IMG/VR virus record: IMGVR_UViG_3300042402_002564
Location: 182,503 to 246,502 of that record
Source: a virus
Length of the DNA stretch: 64,000 nucleotides
Strand: one strand, 5' to 3'
Both the position numbers and the translations under genes were made by a program. Below are positions 35,036 through 43,428 of the stretch, piece after piece; the first letter of the stretch is position 1; the number at the start of each line of letters is the position of its first letter. The notes beneath the pieces are model-generated. The model did no database searches, had not been told where the DNA came from, and saw only the letters and a program-made list of their open reading frames with translations.

Positions 35036-36025
35036 ATGGACTTTATTGATGTAAAGTATGTGAACTTATTGTCTCCTAGATTGGATAAATTTAAGTTTGT
35101 AAAAACCAATCTTTACAATTTTAGATGTCCTATTTGTGGGGACTCTCAGAAGAATAAAAATAAAACAAGAGGATACTTATATTCTGTAAAGAATAATACT
35201 AACTTCAAGTGCCATAATTGTGGTATTAGTATATCATTTAACAATTTTTTAAAAAAAGTAGATCCTAATCTTCATAAACAATATACCTTAGAAAAATTTA
35301 AAGAAGGTTTTACTGGTAAAAATTTTGTAGTTGCTGAAGAACCAGAATTTAATTTTGCACCACCATCATTTAATCAGACTAAAAAGTTAAAACTAAATAT
35401 ACCAAAAGCTTCTTCAAATTCTTCTGCAAAAATTTATTTGGAAAGAAGAAAAATAAATCCAGAAAAATTTTATTACGTAGATAAATTTAAAGAATGGACT
35501 AATTCGATGGTTCAAACGTTTGACCAAAAAAGTTTGGACTATGATGAACCTAGAATTATAATTCCTTTAATTTATCAAAATAAACTTGTTGGATTTCAAG
35601 GAAGAGCATTAGGTTTAAATAAGATTAAATACATTACTATAATGATTGATGATGACGCACCAAAAATCTATGGTCTCGATGAAGTACAAAACGATAAAAC
35701 TGTGTACATCACAGAAGGTCCATTCGACTCAACTTTCATTCGCAACGCAATTGCTCTTTGTGGAGCTGACGGTGATGTTAGTAAGTGGGGTATTAGCAAT
35801 CGCGTGTGGATTTATGATAACGAACCACGTAACACAGACATTGTTAATAGAATCGAAAAATGCATCGATAATGGAGAAAAGGTAGTTATTTGGCCAAATA
35901 CCATACGTGAGAAAGATATAAACGATATGGTTTTATCTGGACATAACGTTGAAAAGATGATAAACTTAAATACTTATTGTGGATTAGAAGCAAAACTTAA
36001 ATTTACAACCTGGAAAAAAATATGA
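35036..36025 (+). CDS. 61: gp61 DNA primase
   Basis: 329 residues. Zinc ribbon FRCPICGDSQ ... FKCHNCGI (near residues 32-65), then a TOPRIM-like part with VYITEGPFDSTFI and WIYDNEPRN. Makes RNA primers and works with gp41 helicase. It overlaps nrdA by 4 bases (ATGA), so replication priming and dNTP supply share a transcript. Confidence 0.93.
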   Translation: MDFIDVKYVNLLSPRLDKFKFVKTNLYNFRCPICGDSQKNKNKTRGYLYSVKNNTNFKCHNCGISISFNNFLKKVDPNLHKQYTLEKFKEGFTGKNFVVAEEPEFNFAPPSFNQTKKLKLNIPKASSNSSAKIYLERRKINPEKFYYVDKFKEWTNSMVQTFDQKSLDYDEPRIIIPLIYQNKLVGFQGRALGLNKIKYITIMIDDDAPKIYGLDEVQNDKTVYITEGPFDSTFIRNAIALCGADGDVSKWGISNRVWIYDNEPRNTDIVNRIEKCIDNGEKVVIWPNTIREKDINDMVLSGHNVEKMINLNTYCGLEAKLKFTTWKKI

Positions 36026-38325
36026 GTAACGGATTAAAGGTTAAAAAGAGAAGTGGATTGATTGAAAGCATTGATTTGGATAAAATGCATGTTATGGTTG
36101 AAGAGGCATGTAGGGATCTTGCTGGAGTATCTGCATCTCAAGTTGAAATGCAATCAGGTATTCAATTTTATGATGGAATAACGACTTCTGAAATTCAAGA
36201 AATTCTAATTCGAAGTGCTAGTGATTTAATAGATTTAGATCATCCGAATTATCAATTTGTTGCTGCTCGTTTATTACTTTTCGGAGTTAGGAAGCAACTT
36301 TATGGTAAAATGAAGGAACTTCCTCATCTTAAAGAGCATATTACCAATTGTGTAAAATTGAGTGTCTATGATGATGAAATCTTTGTCAAATATTCTGAAG
36401 AAGAACTTGATAAAGCAAATGCATATATTGATCATAATCGTGACTATCTGTTCACTTATGCGGGTCTACGTCAAGTCGTTGATAAGTACCTCGTGCAAGA
36501 TAGAAGCAGTGGTGGTGTATATGAAACACCACAGTTTATGTACATGATGATTGCTCTGACTATCTTTGCAGAGTATCCAAAAGAAACACGTCTTTCCTAT
36601 GTAAAGAGGTATTATGACGCAATCTCAAAGCACAAAATCAACATCCCCACACCAATCATGGCAGGGGTCAGAACACCACTTCGTCAATTTGCATCTTGTG
36701 TTCTCGTTGATGTTGATGACACCCTCGATAGTATCTTTAGCAGCGATATGGCTATTGGCAGGTATGTTGCACAAAGGGCTGGTATCGGCATCAACGCAGG
36801 TCGAATCCGTGGTATCAACTCTAAAATCAGAGGTGGAGAGGTACAACATACAGGCGTTGTCCCCTTCCTTAAAAAGTTTGAGTCAACTGTCCGATGCTGT
36901 ACACAAAACGGTATCCGAGGTGGTTCTGCTACAGTTCACTTTCCTATCTGGCACCAAGAAATAGAAGATATTCTCGTCTTAAAAAATAATAAAGGAACTG
37001 AAGATAATCGTGTTCGTAAGTTAGACTACTCTATCCAAATCAGCAAACTGTTCTATGAACGATTCATTCGCAACGAAGAAATCACCCTCTTCTCTCCGCA
37101 TGATGTTCCTGGTTTGTATGATGCTTTTGGCACTGATCGATTTGACGAGTTATATGTGGATTATGAACGAGATACATCTATTCCAAGAAAAACTATTGGT
37201 GCTCAAGAACTTATTCTGGACCTCCTGAAAGAGAGAGCAGAGACTGGTCGTATTTACATCATGAATATCGATCATTGTAACTCACATAGCTCTTTTCTTG
37301 ATAAAGTAAGCATGTCTAATCTTTGTCAAGAAATTACATTACCAACAGACCCTATTCAACATATTGATGGTTCTGGTGAAATTGCCCTGTGTATTCTTTC
37401 TGCAATCAACGTTGGAAAAGTAAAGTCTGATGAGGAACTTGAAGAACTTTGTGAACTTTCAGTACGTGGTTTGGATGAATTGATTGACTATCAGAAATAC
37501 CCTGTAATGGCGGCAGAAATCGCCACTAAGGCACGTAGATCACTTGGTATTGGTTATATTGGTCTTGCACACTATTTGGCAAAACTTGGATTTAAATATG
37601 AATCTCAAGATGCTTGGAATGCTGTTCATGGACTTTCTGAGTCCTTCCAGTATTATCTACTAAAAGCATCAAATCAACTTGCTAAAGAAAAGGGTTCTTG
37701 TGGGTATTTTGATAGAACAAAATATTCTCAAGGAATTCTACCAATTGATACATACAAAAAAGACGTAGACGAAATTTCATCAATTCCATACCAACATGAT
37801 TGGGAAGAACTTAGAGCATCAATCTTGGCTTACGGTCTCAGGCACTCAACACTGTCCGCACAGATGCCATCGGAGAGCAGTTCCGTTGTGTCAAACGCAA
37901 CCAATGGAATTGAACCACCTCGTGGATACTTGTCCATTAAGAAGTCAAAGAAGGGACCACTTAAGCAAATTGTTCCTCAGTACCAAACTCTCAAGAATAA
38001 TTATACGCTTCTTTGGGATATGCCTAGTAACACTGGCTATATTAACATTGTTGCTGTGATGCAAAAATTCTTTGACCAAGCAATTTCGGGCAACTGGTCT
38101 TATAATCCAGAAAATTATCCAGATAATGAAGTTCCAGTCTCTGTAATGGCGAACGATTTTCTAACTACATATAAGTACGGGTGGAAAACTTCATATTATC
38201 AAAACACTTATGATATTAAAACTGATGAAGTTGATGATAATACAACAAGTTCAAAATTGAATAATTTATTGGAAGAGATCTTAAACAGTAAAGATGAAGA
38301 AGATTGTGAGAGTTGTAAGATTTAG
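36022..38325 (+). CDS. nrdA: NrdA, class I ribonucleotide reductase large subunit
   Basis: 767 residues. Active-site region SMSNLCQEI, the PMPSESSS-type loop (QMPSESSSVVSNATNGIEP), FASCVLVDVDD and the C-terminal Cys pair ESCKI that is re-reduced by thioredoxin or glutaredoxin. The N-terminal segment (VKKRSGLIESIDLDKMH) fits a short ATP-cone. It converts ribonucleotides to deoxyribonucleotides for phage DNA. Confidence 0.96.
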   Translation: MSNGLKVKKRSGLIESIDLDKMHVMVEEACRDLAGVSASQVEMQSGIQFYDGITTSEIQEILIRSASDLIDLDHPNYQFVAARLLLFGVRKQLYGKMKELPHLKEHITNCVKLSVYDDEIFVKYSEEELDKANAYIDHNRDYLFTYAGLRQVVDKYLVQDRSSGGVYETPQFMYMMIALTIFAEYPKETRLSYVKRYYDAISKHKINIPTPIMAGVRTPLRQFASCVLVDVDDTLDSIFSSDMAIGRYVAQRAGIGINAGRIRGINSKIRGGEVQHTGVVPFLKKFESTVRCCTQNGIRGGSATVHFPIWHQEIEDILVLKNNKGTEDNRVRKLDYSIQISKLFYERFIRNEEITLFSPHDVPGLYDAFGTDRFDELYVDYERDTSIPRKTIGAQELILDLLKERAETGRIYIMNIDHCNSHSSFLDKVSMSNLCQEITLPTDPIQHIDGSGEIALCILSAINVGKVKSDEELEELCELSVRGLDELIDYQKYPVMAAEIATKARRSLGIGYIGLAHYLAKLGFKYESQDAWNAVHGLSESFQYYLLKASNQLAKEKGSCGYFDRTKYSQGILPIDTYKKDVDEISSIPYQHDWEELRASILAYGLRHSTLSAQMPSESSSVVSNATNGIEPPRGYLSIKKSKKGPLKQIVPQYQTLKNNYTLLWDMPSNTGYINIVAVMQKFFDQAISGNWSYNPENYPDNEVPVSVMANDFLTTYKYGWKTSYYQNTYDIKTDEVDDNTTSSKLNNLLEEILNSKDEEDCESCKI

Positions 38326-38400
38326 TTTTCATAACAATTCTAAATCTTAAATATTAGTGGTGATGGTTGGATTACATTATTAGCAAAACGGAGAAAACAC

Positions 38401-39579
38401 ATGCAATTTAAATTCCTGGAAACCGAAAATCAATCGAAGATCAAGGGACTGACAGTTTTTAATACTGATCAAGTTAATACTAAAAAACAACCTATGTTTT
38501 TTGGCAAACCACTAGGAATTCAAAGATACGATACATACAAATACCCAATTTTTGATAAACTAACCACACAACAATTAGGTTATTTTTGGAGACCTGAAGA
38601 AGTTTCTCTTCAGAAGGACCGTGGAGATTATCAAACACTTCGCCCAGAACAAAAGCATATCTATACTTCTAACTTGAAGTATCAAATTATGTTAGATTCT
38701 GTTCAAGGACGTGGACCAGGAATGGCATTTATTCCTTATTGTTCTCTTCCAGAATTGGAAGCGTGTATGGAAGTGTGGGGATTTATGGAAATGATCCATA
38801 GTCGCTCATACACCTATATTATTAAAAATGTTTATTCCGATCCATCTGAAGTATTTGATGCAATTATAACAGATGACCGTATTTTAGAACGTGCTGCAAG
38901 TGTAACTGAATCTTATGATGATTTTATTCAATCTGCACAGTTTTATGCTTCATCTGAAACATGGAAACATCATCTTGAAGGAGTACATTACGCAAAAGAG
39001 ACCGTCAATGATGTCAAACGAAAACTTTACAGAGCAATCGCAAACGTTAATATTCTTGAAGGTATTCGGTTCTACGTTAGTTTTGCTTGTTCTTTCGCCT
39101 TTGGTGAACTTAAGCTTATGGAAGGATCAGCTAAAATCATCTCTCTTATCGCAAGAGACGAAAACCAACATTTAGCTATTACTCAGAATATTCTAAACAA
39201 ATGGCGTGATGGTGATGATCCAGAAATGGCAAAAATTGCAAAAGAAGAAGAAGAGTGGGTTTATAAAATGTTTGACCGTGCAGTAAATGAAGAAAAACGT
39301 TGGGCAGATTATCTGTTCAAAGACGGAAGTATGATTGGTTTGAATGATAAACTTCTTCAGCAGTATGTCGAATGGATTGCAAATCGCAGAATGAAGGCAA
39401 TTGGATTAAAACCAATTTATGATATTTCAGCAAACAATAATCCACTTCCTTGGACTCAACATTGGATTTCTTCTAAAGGACTTCAAGTTGCTCCCCAAGA
39501 AACTGAAGTTGAATCTTATGTGGTTGGTGGAATTAAGCAGGATCTTAAAAAAGATACTTTTAGTGGATTTAAACTTTGA
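38401..39579 (+). CDS. nrdB: NrdB, class I ribonucleotide reductase small subunit
   Basis: 392 residues. Di-iron ligands appear in the expected order: LEACMEVWGFMEMIHSRSYTYI, ILEGIRFYVSFACSFAF and IARDENQHLA. The C-terminal KKDTFSGFKL end is the NrdA-binding tail. RBS CGGAGAA upstream. A terminator follows. Confidence 0.96.
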   Translation: MQFKFLETENQSKIKGLTVFNTDQVNTKKQPMFFGKPLGIQRYDTYKYPIFDKLTTQQLGYFWRPEEVSLQKDRGDYQTLRPEQKHIYTSNLKYQIMLDSVQGRGPGMAFIPYCSLPELEACMEVWGFMEMIHSRSYTYIIKNVYSDPSEVFDAIITDDRILERAASVTESYDDFIQSAQFYASSETWKHHLEGVHYAKETVNDVKRKLYRAIANVNILEGIRFYVSFACSFAFGELKLMEGSAKIISLIARDENQHLAITQNILNKWRDGDDPEMAKIAKEEEEWVYKMFDRAVNEEKRWADYLFKDGSMIGLNDKLLQQYVEWIANRRMKAIGLKPIYDISANNNPLPWTQHWISSKGLQVAPQETEVESYVVGGIKQDLKKDTFSGFKL

Positions 39580-39585
39580 ATATTT

Positions 39586-39611
39586 GGGGAGGGTTAACCT
39601 CCCCTTTTTTT
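39586..39611 (+). terminator. Terminator after nrdB, fused to a late box
   Basis: GGGGAGG/CCTCCCC stem with loop GTTAA, then a T-run leading into TATAAATA. Confidence 0.9.
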
Positions 39612-39618
39612 ATAAATA
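39611..39618 (+). promoter_or_regulatory. Late-type promoter box TATAAATA
   Basis: Perfect box 24 bases before the start at 39642. Confidence 0.68.
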
Positions 39619-39641
39619 TAATTAAACACAAAAATAGAAAA

Positions 39642-40595
39642 ATGAGCGTTTTTAAACTTACCGAGGCATATAATGCCATTTATGACGAAGATTTGAGATC
39701 TGAAGTTGAAGATATGAATGAGGAGTTTGTTGGTGTAGAAGAACTCTCAGATGAAGAATTAGACTCTATTGTTGAAGAAGCAATTTATGATGTTTTAAAC
39801 GAAGGATTTGATATTGAAGAACTTGATGTAATTTTTGAAGAAGTTATTTTAGAAGCAAAAGTAACCATGGGTCGTGGTGGTGAAGCAGGTGGAAGTGATA
39901 AAGTAACTTCTGGATCTGGTAGCAGAATGGCTGCTGCATCTAGATTATCTGCATCTAAAGCAAAAAGAAGACAGGAAAGAATTGCTAAAGTAAAGGGTGC
40001 AATTAAAAAGGGTGTTGAAAAAGTAAAGTCTGCCCCTGGTGAAGCAAAGAAGGCAGCAGAGAAAAAGGTAAAGGATGTTAAGCAACAGTCTCACGTAGCT
40101 GCTGCTAAGTACGCAAATAAGCGTAATTTGGTTAAAGGGGCTGGTCTTAAGACTCAATCAAGTAAAGGTAGATCGGAACTTCGTTCTGCAGTTGCAAAAG
40201 ATATTAAATCAAGAGTTGGTGCTAAGATTAAAGCAGCCGCAGATAAAGTAAAGCAAAAAGCAGCATCTGCAGCAGTATCTGGTTATGCTGCCGCAAAGTC
40301 TGCTAAGCAAGCAGCATCTGATGTTAAGAACAAGGCAGTTCAATCTGCTAAGAACAAGGCAGCAGTTGCTAAGAGAGGTGCTAAGAGTGCTGTAGGTAAG
40401 GCAGCAAGGGCGGTTGCTAGCGGTGCTGGTAAGGTTGCTTCAAGACTTGGTGAAGAGACTGAGGTTGTCGATCTTTATGATGTTATTCTTGAGCATCTAA
40501 TTGAAAATGGATATGCAGAGACTCCAGAATCAGCAACAGTTATCATGGCAAATATGTCTGAAGAATGGAGACAAAATATTTTAGAAAGTATTTGA
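39642..40595 (+). CDS. Histone-H1-like Ala/Lys-rich virion-type protein
   Basis: 317 residues from the ATG at 39642. The N-terminal ~85 residues are strongly acidic, the middle (about 100-270) is Ala/Lys-rich like histone H1 (many KAA, AAK, SAK repeats), and the end is VVDLYDVILEHLIENGYAET then PESATVIMANMSEEWRQNIL. That C-terminal module is shared with the protein at 26826. Late promoter. I infer a DNA-binding head or core protein that may be cut during head maturation. Confidence 0.68.
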   Translation: MSVFKLTEAYNAIYDEDLRSEVEDMNEEFVGVEELSDEELDSIVEEAIYDVLNEGFDIEELDVIFEEVILEAKVTMGRGGEAGGSDKVTSGSGSRMAAASRLSASKAKRRQERIAKVKGAIKKGVEKVKSAPGEAKKAAEKKVKDVKQQSHVAAAKYANKRNLVKGAGLKTQSSKGRSELRSAVAKDIKSRVGAKIKAAADKVKQKAASAAVSGYAAAKSAKQAASDVKNKAVQSAKNKAAVAKRGAKSAVGKAARAVASGAGKVASRLGEETEVVDLYDVILEHLIENGYAETPESATVIMANMSEEWRQNILESI

Positions 40596-40616
40596 TAAAT
40601 GTAATCAAATAACAAC

Positions 40617-40646
40617 AAAGAGACCTTTTACAGGTCTCTTTTTTTA
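40617..40646 (+). terminator. Terminator
   Basis: AAAGAGACC/GGTCTCTTT stem, 7 nt loop, T-run. Confidence 0.85.
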
Positions 40647-40675
40647 TAACTATTGATAGATGTAAATAAAATTCG

Positions 40676-40831
40676 ATGGTCCATATAACTGATATTTACG
40701 AATTGAAGGCAAGATTAGATAAGTTAAAACATCAAATTGATAAAGAGTCTAGATATCCTGGGGAGAAGGAACTTGCCCATAAATATCTGAGCAAAGCTAT
40801 TGACTATGTGAATGAGTTACAGTTATACTAA
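40676..40831 (+). CDS. 51-residue charged hypothetical protein
   Basis: Reads MVHITDIYELKARLDKLKHQ and continues to YVNELQLY; predicted helical throughout. It overlaps the GIY-YIG gene start by 20 bases, suggesting coupling. Function unknown. Confidence 0.6.
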   Translation: MVHITDIYELKARLDKLKHQIDKESRYPGEKELAHKYLSKAIDYVNELQLY

Positions 40832-41249
40832 TCCATGGGTCTATGATGGAAAAGTTTTTGAGTCTGATAATATACAAGATTATTTTGGTTTTGTTTATCA
40901 TATTCACTGCAATACAACTGGTAGGGACTATATTGGTAGAAAATATTTCTGGAGTTTCCGAACACCGAAGGGAAAATCTAGAAAAGTTAAATCAGAGTCT
41001 GACTGGAAAAACTATTATGGATCATGTCCAGAGCTAAAAGAAGATGTTCAAAAATTTGGCAAAGAAAATTTTACAAGAACTATTATTTCATTACATAAAA
41101 CAAAGGGCAAAACTAACTTTGAAGAAACAAGACAATTATTTACAAAAAACGTCCTTACAGAATCCCTTGACGACGGAACCCCGAGGTACTACAATAGCAA
41201 CATCCTCAACAGGTACTTCCGAAAAGATTATTATGGAAAAGACGACTGA
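40812..41249 (+). CDS. GIY-YIG-type endonuclease
   Basis: 145 residues. The GIY half appears as YFGFVYHIHC and the YIG half as RDYIGRKYFW, with SDWKNYYGSC downstream; a similar short protein is common in cyanomyoviruses. It could be a free-standing homing or mobility endonuclease, or a housekeeping phage nuclease. It overlaps genes on both sides. Confidence 0.8.
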   Translation: MSYSYTNPWVYDGKVFESDNIQDYFGFVYHIHCNTTGRDYIGRKYFWSFRTPKGKSRKVKSESDWKNYYGSCPELKEDVQKFGKENFTRTIISLHKTKGKTNFEETRQLFTKNVLTESLDDGTPRYYNSNILNRYFRKDYYGKDD

Positions 41250-41448
41250 AGATATCGTCTCAGATATTCGTGAATGGTCAATTGACCGAATTCACTATCT
41301 GTGTCAAGATAGTACAGAACAAAAATTAAAACTTCAACAATATATGGATGCGGTATCTATATCAGAAGAATTTTCTGAATGGATTGACCTTGATGTGGAT
41401 TCTAATCAACAATTAGATATCATGTACCTGGAGTATAAGCAAATCTAA
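41233..41448 (+). CDS. Small acidic hypothetical protein
   Basis: 71 residues from the ATG at 41233, 17 bases inside the GIY-YIG gene. Acidic and helical: TTEDIVSDIREWSIDRIHYL, then SEEFSEWIDLD. Function unknown. Confidence 0.65.
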   Translation: MEKTTEDIVSDIREWSIDRIHYLCQDSTEQKLKLQQYMDAVSISEEFSEWIDLDVDSNQQLDIMYLEYKQI

Positions 41449-41460
41449 TTGTTAGAAATC

Positions 41461-41489
41461 TTGACAAAACATAAATATTAACTTATTAT
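41461..41489 (+). promoter_or_regulatory. Sigma-70-like promoter of the RlpA-like gene
   Basis: TTGACA, 17 bp, TATTAT. About 130 bases upstream of the RlpA-like start, leaving a structured leader. Confidence 0.7.
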
Positions 41490-41497
41490 GTAAAAAT

Positions 41498-41618
41498 CCC
41501 TGTTATGAGCAGGGTATTTTATTATGAGACTGTGACAATGATTTAGAGCCGTGGGCACTGCCCCTGAGAAGGGGAACTTCTCCTTTGCTTATACGGATGT
41601 AGAGTTCTATTAAATTTA
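41498..41618 (+). promoter_or_regulatory. Structured 5' leader of the RlpA-like gene
   Basis: The leader holds a CCCTG/CAGGG hairpin followed by T/A-rich DNA (41498-41520). Then come two mutually exclusive hairpins: CCCCT/AGGGG (41561-41574) and GAGAAG/CTTCTC (41566-41582), which share bases. Such competing stems are typical of attenuators or riboswitches, but I recognise no known class. Confidence 0.4.
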
Positions 41619-41981
41619 ATGCTTTTAAAAACACTTTCAATTTTTGCTATTGCTGTTTCGGGATTAGCACCCCTTGAGGCAAAAGCAGCAAGTGGTTGTA
41701 CCCTTGCTTCACACTATGGAGTTGGCGATGGTTATCACGGACAAACTACTGCTAATGGTGAACGGTATAACGCTTATGGTAAATCAGTTGCACATAGATG
41801 GCTTCCATTCGGAACCAGATTACGAGTTACAAATCAACGAACTGGTAAGTCAGTAATTGTGCGTGTAAATGATCGTGGACCTTATGTTGGCGACAGAGAC
41901 CTAGACCTGTCGTATGGAGCATTCTCCACTATTGCCCATCCAGGGCAAGGTGTTGCCAGCGTATGTTATTCTAGAGTTTAA
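41619..41981 (+). CDS. Secreted RlpA-like double-psi beta-barrel protein
   Basis: 120 residues. N-terminal signal peptide (MLLKTLSIFAIAVSGLAPLEA, cleavage about residue 24), then the RlpA domain: LASHYGVGDGYHGQTTANGE, LPFGTRLRVTNQRTGKSVIV and RVNDRGPYV with the catalytic Asp. RlpA proteins cleave naked glycan strands of peptidoglycan. Export signal plus this domain suggests action on the host wall during lysis or entry. Confidence 0.85.
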   Translation: MLLKTLSIFAIAVSGLAPLEAKAASGCTLASHYGVGDGYHGQTTANGERYNAYGKSVAHRWLPFGTRLRVTNQRTGKSVIVRVNDRGPYVGDRDLDLSYGAFSTIAHPGQGVASVCYSRV

Positions 41982-42006
41982 AAAATTAATATTTTTATAA
42001 TAAATA

Positions 42007-42036
42007 GGAGAAAGTGTTAACCAACTTTCTCCTTTT
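42007..42036 (+). terminator. Terminator after the RlpA-like gene
   Basis: GGAGAAAGT pairs with ACTTTCTCC around GTTAACCA, then six T. Confidence 0.85.
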
Positions 42037-42038
42037 TT

Positions 42039-42458
42039 ATGTTTAATTTTGGTAAAAAGAAACCAAATATAAAACAGTATGCAATAATAGGGATAGTTCT
42101 TTCTTCTATCGTTGCGGTATTATCTCAGTGTTCTGGAGTATCTGAAAATAGCGTTTGGGATTTATTTGATGAAATTCAAAGAAAATATTTTCCACAAACT
42201 ATTCTTAATGAATTTATTATTAAAGATGATGAAAAATTAAACAGAAGAATAAAAAGAGATGTTGATAATGCTATTCAAAAAGTTACTCCAGAATATGATA
42301 GAATTATTGAAGAAGCAGATAAGAAGTATCAACCAAAAAAATTAGAAAAACCAGTGGATGATTCTGTTTGTTATACCGACGAGTGTAAATCGCTTGGAGG
42401 AGAAATTAGAATTTGTTCTCCTTGGATAGATTCTTGTAAAGAAACTAATATAAATTAA
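42039..42458 (+). CDS. Single-pass membrane protein, hypothetical
   Basis: 139 residues: a basic N-terminus, one membrane segment (YAIIGIVLSSIVAVLSQC, about 13-30), then a charged helical region and a Cys-containing C-terminus (VCYTDECKSLGG, RICSPWIDSCKE). Possibly an envelope or spanin-like protein beside the RlpA-like gene; the lipobox is not canonical. Confidence 0.6.
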   Translation: MFNFGKKKPNIKQYAIIGIVLSSIVAVLSQCSGVSENSVWDLFDEIQRKYFPQTILNEFIIKDDEKLNRRIKRDVDNAIQKVTPEYDRIIEEADKKYQPKKLEKPVDDSVCYTDECKSLGGEIRICSPWIDSCKETNIN

Positions 42459-42477
42459 AAAAGATACTTTAGACAAT

Positions 42478-42660
42478 ATGGAAGACATTAAAAAACAATA
42501 TCCAAGTCCATCAGATTTAAATAATCTATATGGACATACCGATTTGGAAGGATTTTCCAAATATCTTGGTGTAAATTATGATACTCTTCTTGAAATAAAT
42601 AGAAAGAATGCTGAAGTTATTCGAAAATCGGCAAAGGGGTTGACAGAGCAAGACGTTTAG
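42478..42660 (+). CDS. 60-residue hypothetical protein
   Basis: Reads MEDIKKQYPSPSDLNNLYG, then GFSKYLGVNYDTLLEINRKN and EVIRKSAKGLTEQDV. Small helical protein; its 3' end contains the -35 box of the tmRNA promoter. Confidence 0.6.
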   Translation: MEDIKKQYPSPSDLNNLYGHTDLEGFSKYLGVNYDTLLEINRKNAEVIRKSAKGLTEQDV

Positions 42661-42668
42661 GGTACTAT
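42640..42668 (+). promoter_or_regulatory. Promoter of tmRNA and tRNA array
   Basis: TTGACA, 17 bp, TACTAT. Identical -35/-10/spacing to the promoter at 44757. Confidence 0.75.
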
Positions 42669-42674
42669 ATAGAT

Positions 42675-42912
42675 TGTTCAGGAGGAGAGATCCACTGGCA
42701 TTTCGGACTGGGGTTCGACTCCCCACAACTCCATAAATCAAGGGGTTGACAAGGTTTCGACGGGGTGTTATGATCTTATCTGTTGATGGAACAAACAACA
42801 AACGCCAACAAAATCGTGGCATTCTCTCGTAGCAAAGTTGCTACCTTAGTTTGAGAGACGGGGTGACGACTACCTTGTAATCCAAAGTCGCGGGCAGTGG
42901 AATGCTGCCACT
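42675..42912 (+). ncRNA. ssrA: Circularly permuted two-piece tmRNA
   Basis: The acceptor piece comes first: T arm TGGGG-TTCGACT-CCCCA and 3' strand CAACTCC+A ending at 42733. After an 8-base spacer the coding piece starts GGGGTTG at 42742, which pairs with CAACTCC. It continues with the tmRNA hallmark AAGGTTTCGACGGGG. The tag frame at 42804-42854 reads ANKIVAFSRSKVATLV then TGA; the cyanobacterial form is ANKIVSFSRQTAPVAA. The tag end folds into a GTAGCA/TGCTAC hairpin inside TCTCTC/GAGAGA. Permuted two-piece tmRNA is the marine cyanobacterial type. The outer ends are approximate. Confidence 0.88.
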
Positions 42913-42915
42913 TAT

Positions 42916-42989
42916 GCCTCAGTAGCTCAGTGGACTAGAGCATCCGCCTTCTAAGCGGTTGGCCGCAGGTTCGAATCCTGCCTGAGGCG
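42916..42989 (+). tRNA. tRNA-Arg(UCU), first copy
   Basis: Acceptor GCCTCAG/CTGAGGC, anticodon loop CTTCTAA, T loop TTCGAAT, discriminator G. Directly after tmRNA. Confidence 0.93.
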
Positions 42990-43012
42990 TTGACTTTTAA
43001 AATAAAAAGTCT

Positions 43013-43020
43013 TATAAATA
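43013..43020 (+). promoter_or_regulatory. Late-type box TATAAATA
   Basis: Perfect box 22 bases before the 32-residue gene at 43042. Confidence 0.5.
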
Positions 43021-43041
43021 ATAACACTTAGGTCGAAAACA

Positions 43042-43140
43042 ATGTCTTATCCAATGCCCAAACAGTTTAGTAATCTCGATTGCCGTTATTGGCATATTGA
43101 GGGTACTCCCCTGTTTGTGGATATGGATAAACATATGTAG
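43042..43140 (+). CDS. Possible 32-residue protein
   Basis: Reads MSYPMPKQFSNLDCRYWHIE and ends FVDMDKHM. It has a late-type box upstream and a strong terminator downstream, which supports a real transcript, but there is no clear RBS and it sits inside a long inverted repeat (43024-43228). Confidence 0.4.
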   Translation: MSYPMPKQFSNLDCRYWHIEGTPLFVDMDKHM

Positions 43141-43167
43141 TATGTAATCCATAAAAACAAAAAGACA

Positions 43168-43202
43168 GGGGAGAGAAACCAAAAAGTTTCCTCCCCTTTT
43201 TT
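43168..43202 (+). terminator. Strong terminator
   Basis: GGGGAG..GAAAC pairs with GTTTC..CTCCCC, then six T. Confidence 0.85.
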
Positions 43203-43317
43203 GTTGCCTGTGACAGGTTCCTAAGTGTCCACCAATCTCCCCTAAGAGACCAAACGGTGGTATTCTAATCAAGTGGTCGAGAGAGACCACGATTTGCACC
43301 TTGACAATTTAACCCTT

Positions 43318-43390
43318 GGGTCTGTAACTCAGTTGGTAGAGTAGCGGGCTTTTAACCTGTAAGTCGTCGGTTCGAGCCCGACCAGACCCA
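43318..43390 (+). tRNA. tRNA-Lys(UUU)
   Basis: Acceptor GGGTCTG/CAGACCC, anticodon loop CTTTTAA, T loop TTCGAGC, discriminator A. Confidence 0.93.
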
Positions 43391-43428
43391 TTGACCGCCA
43401 CAGTTCGGTCGTTAAACATAAACTGTTC

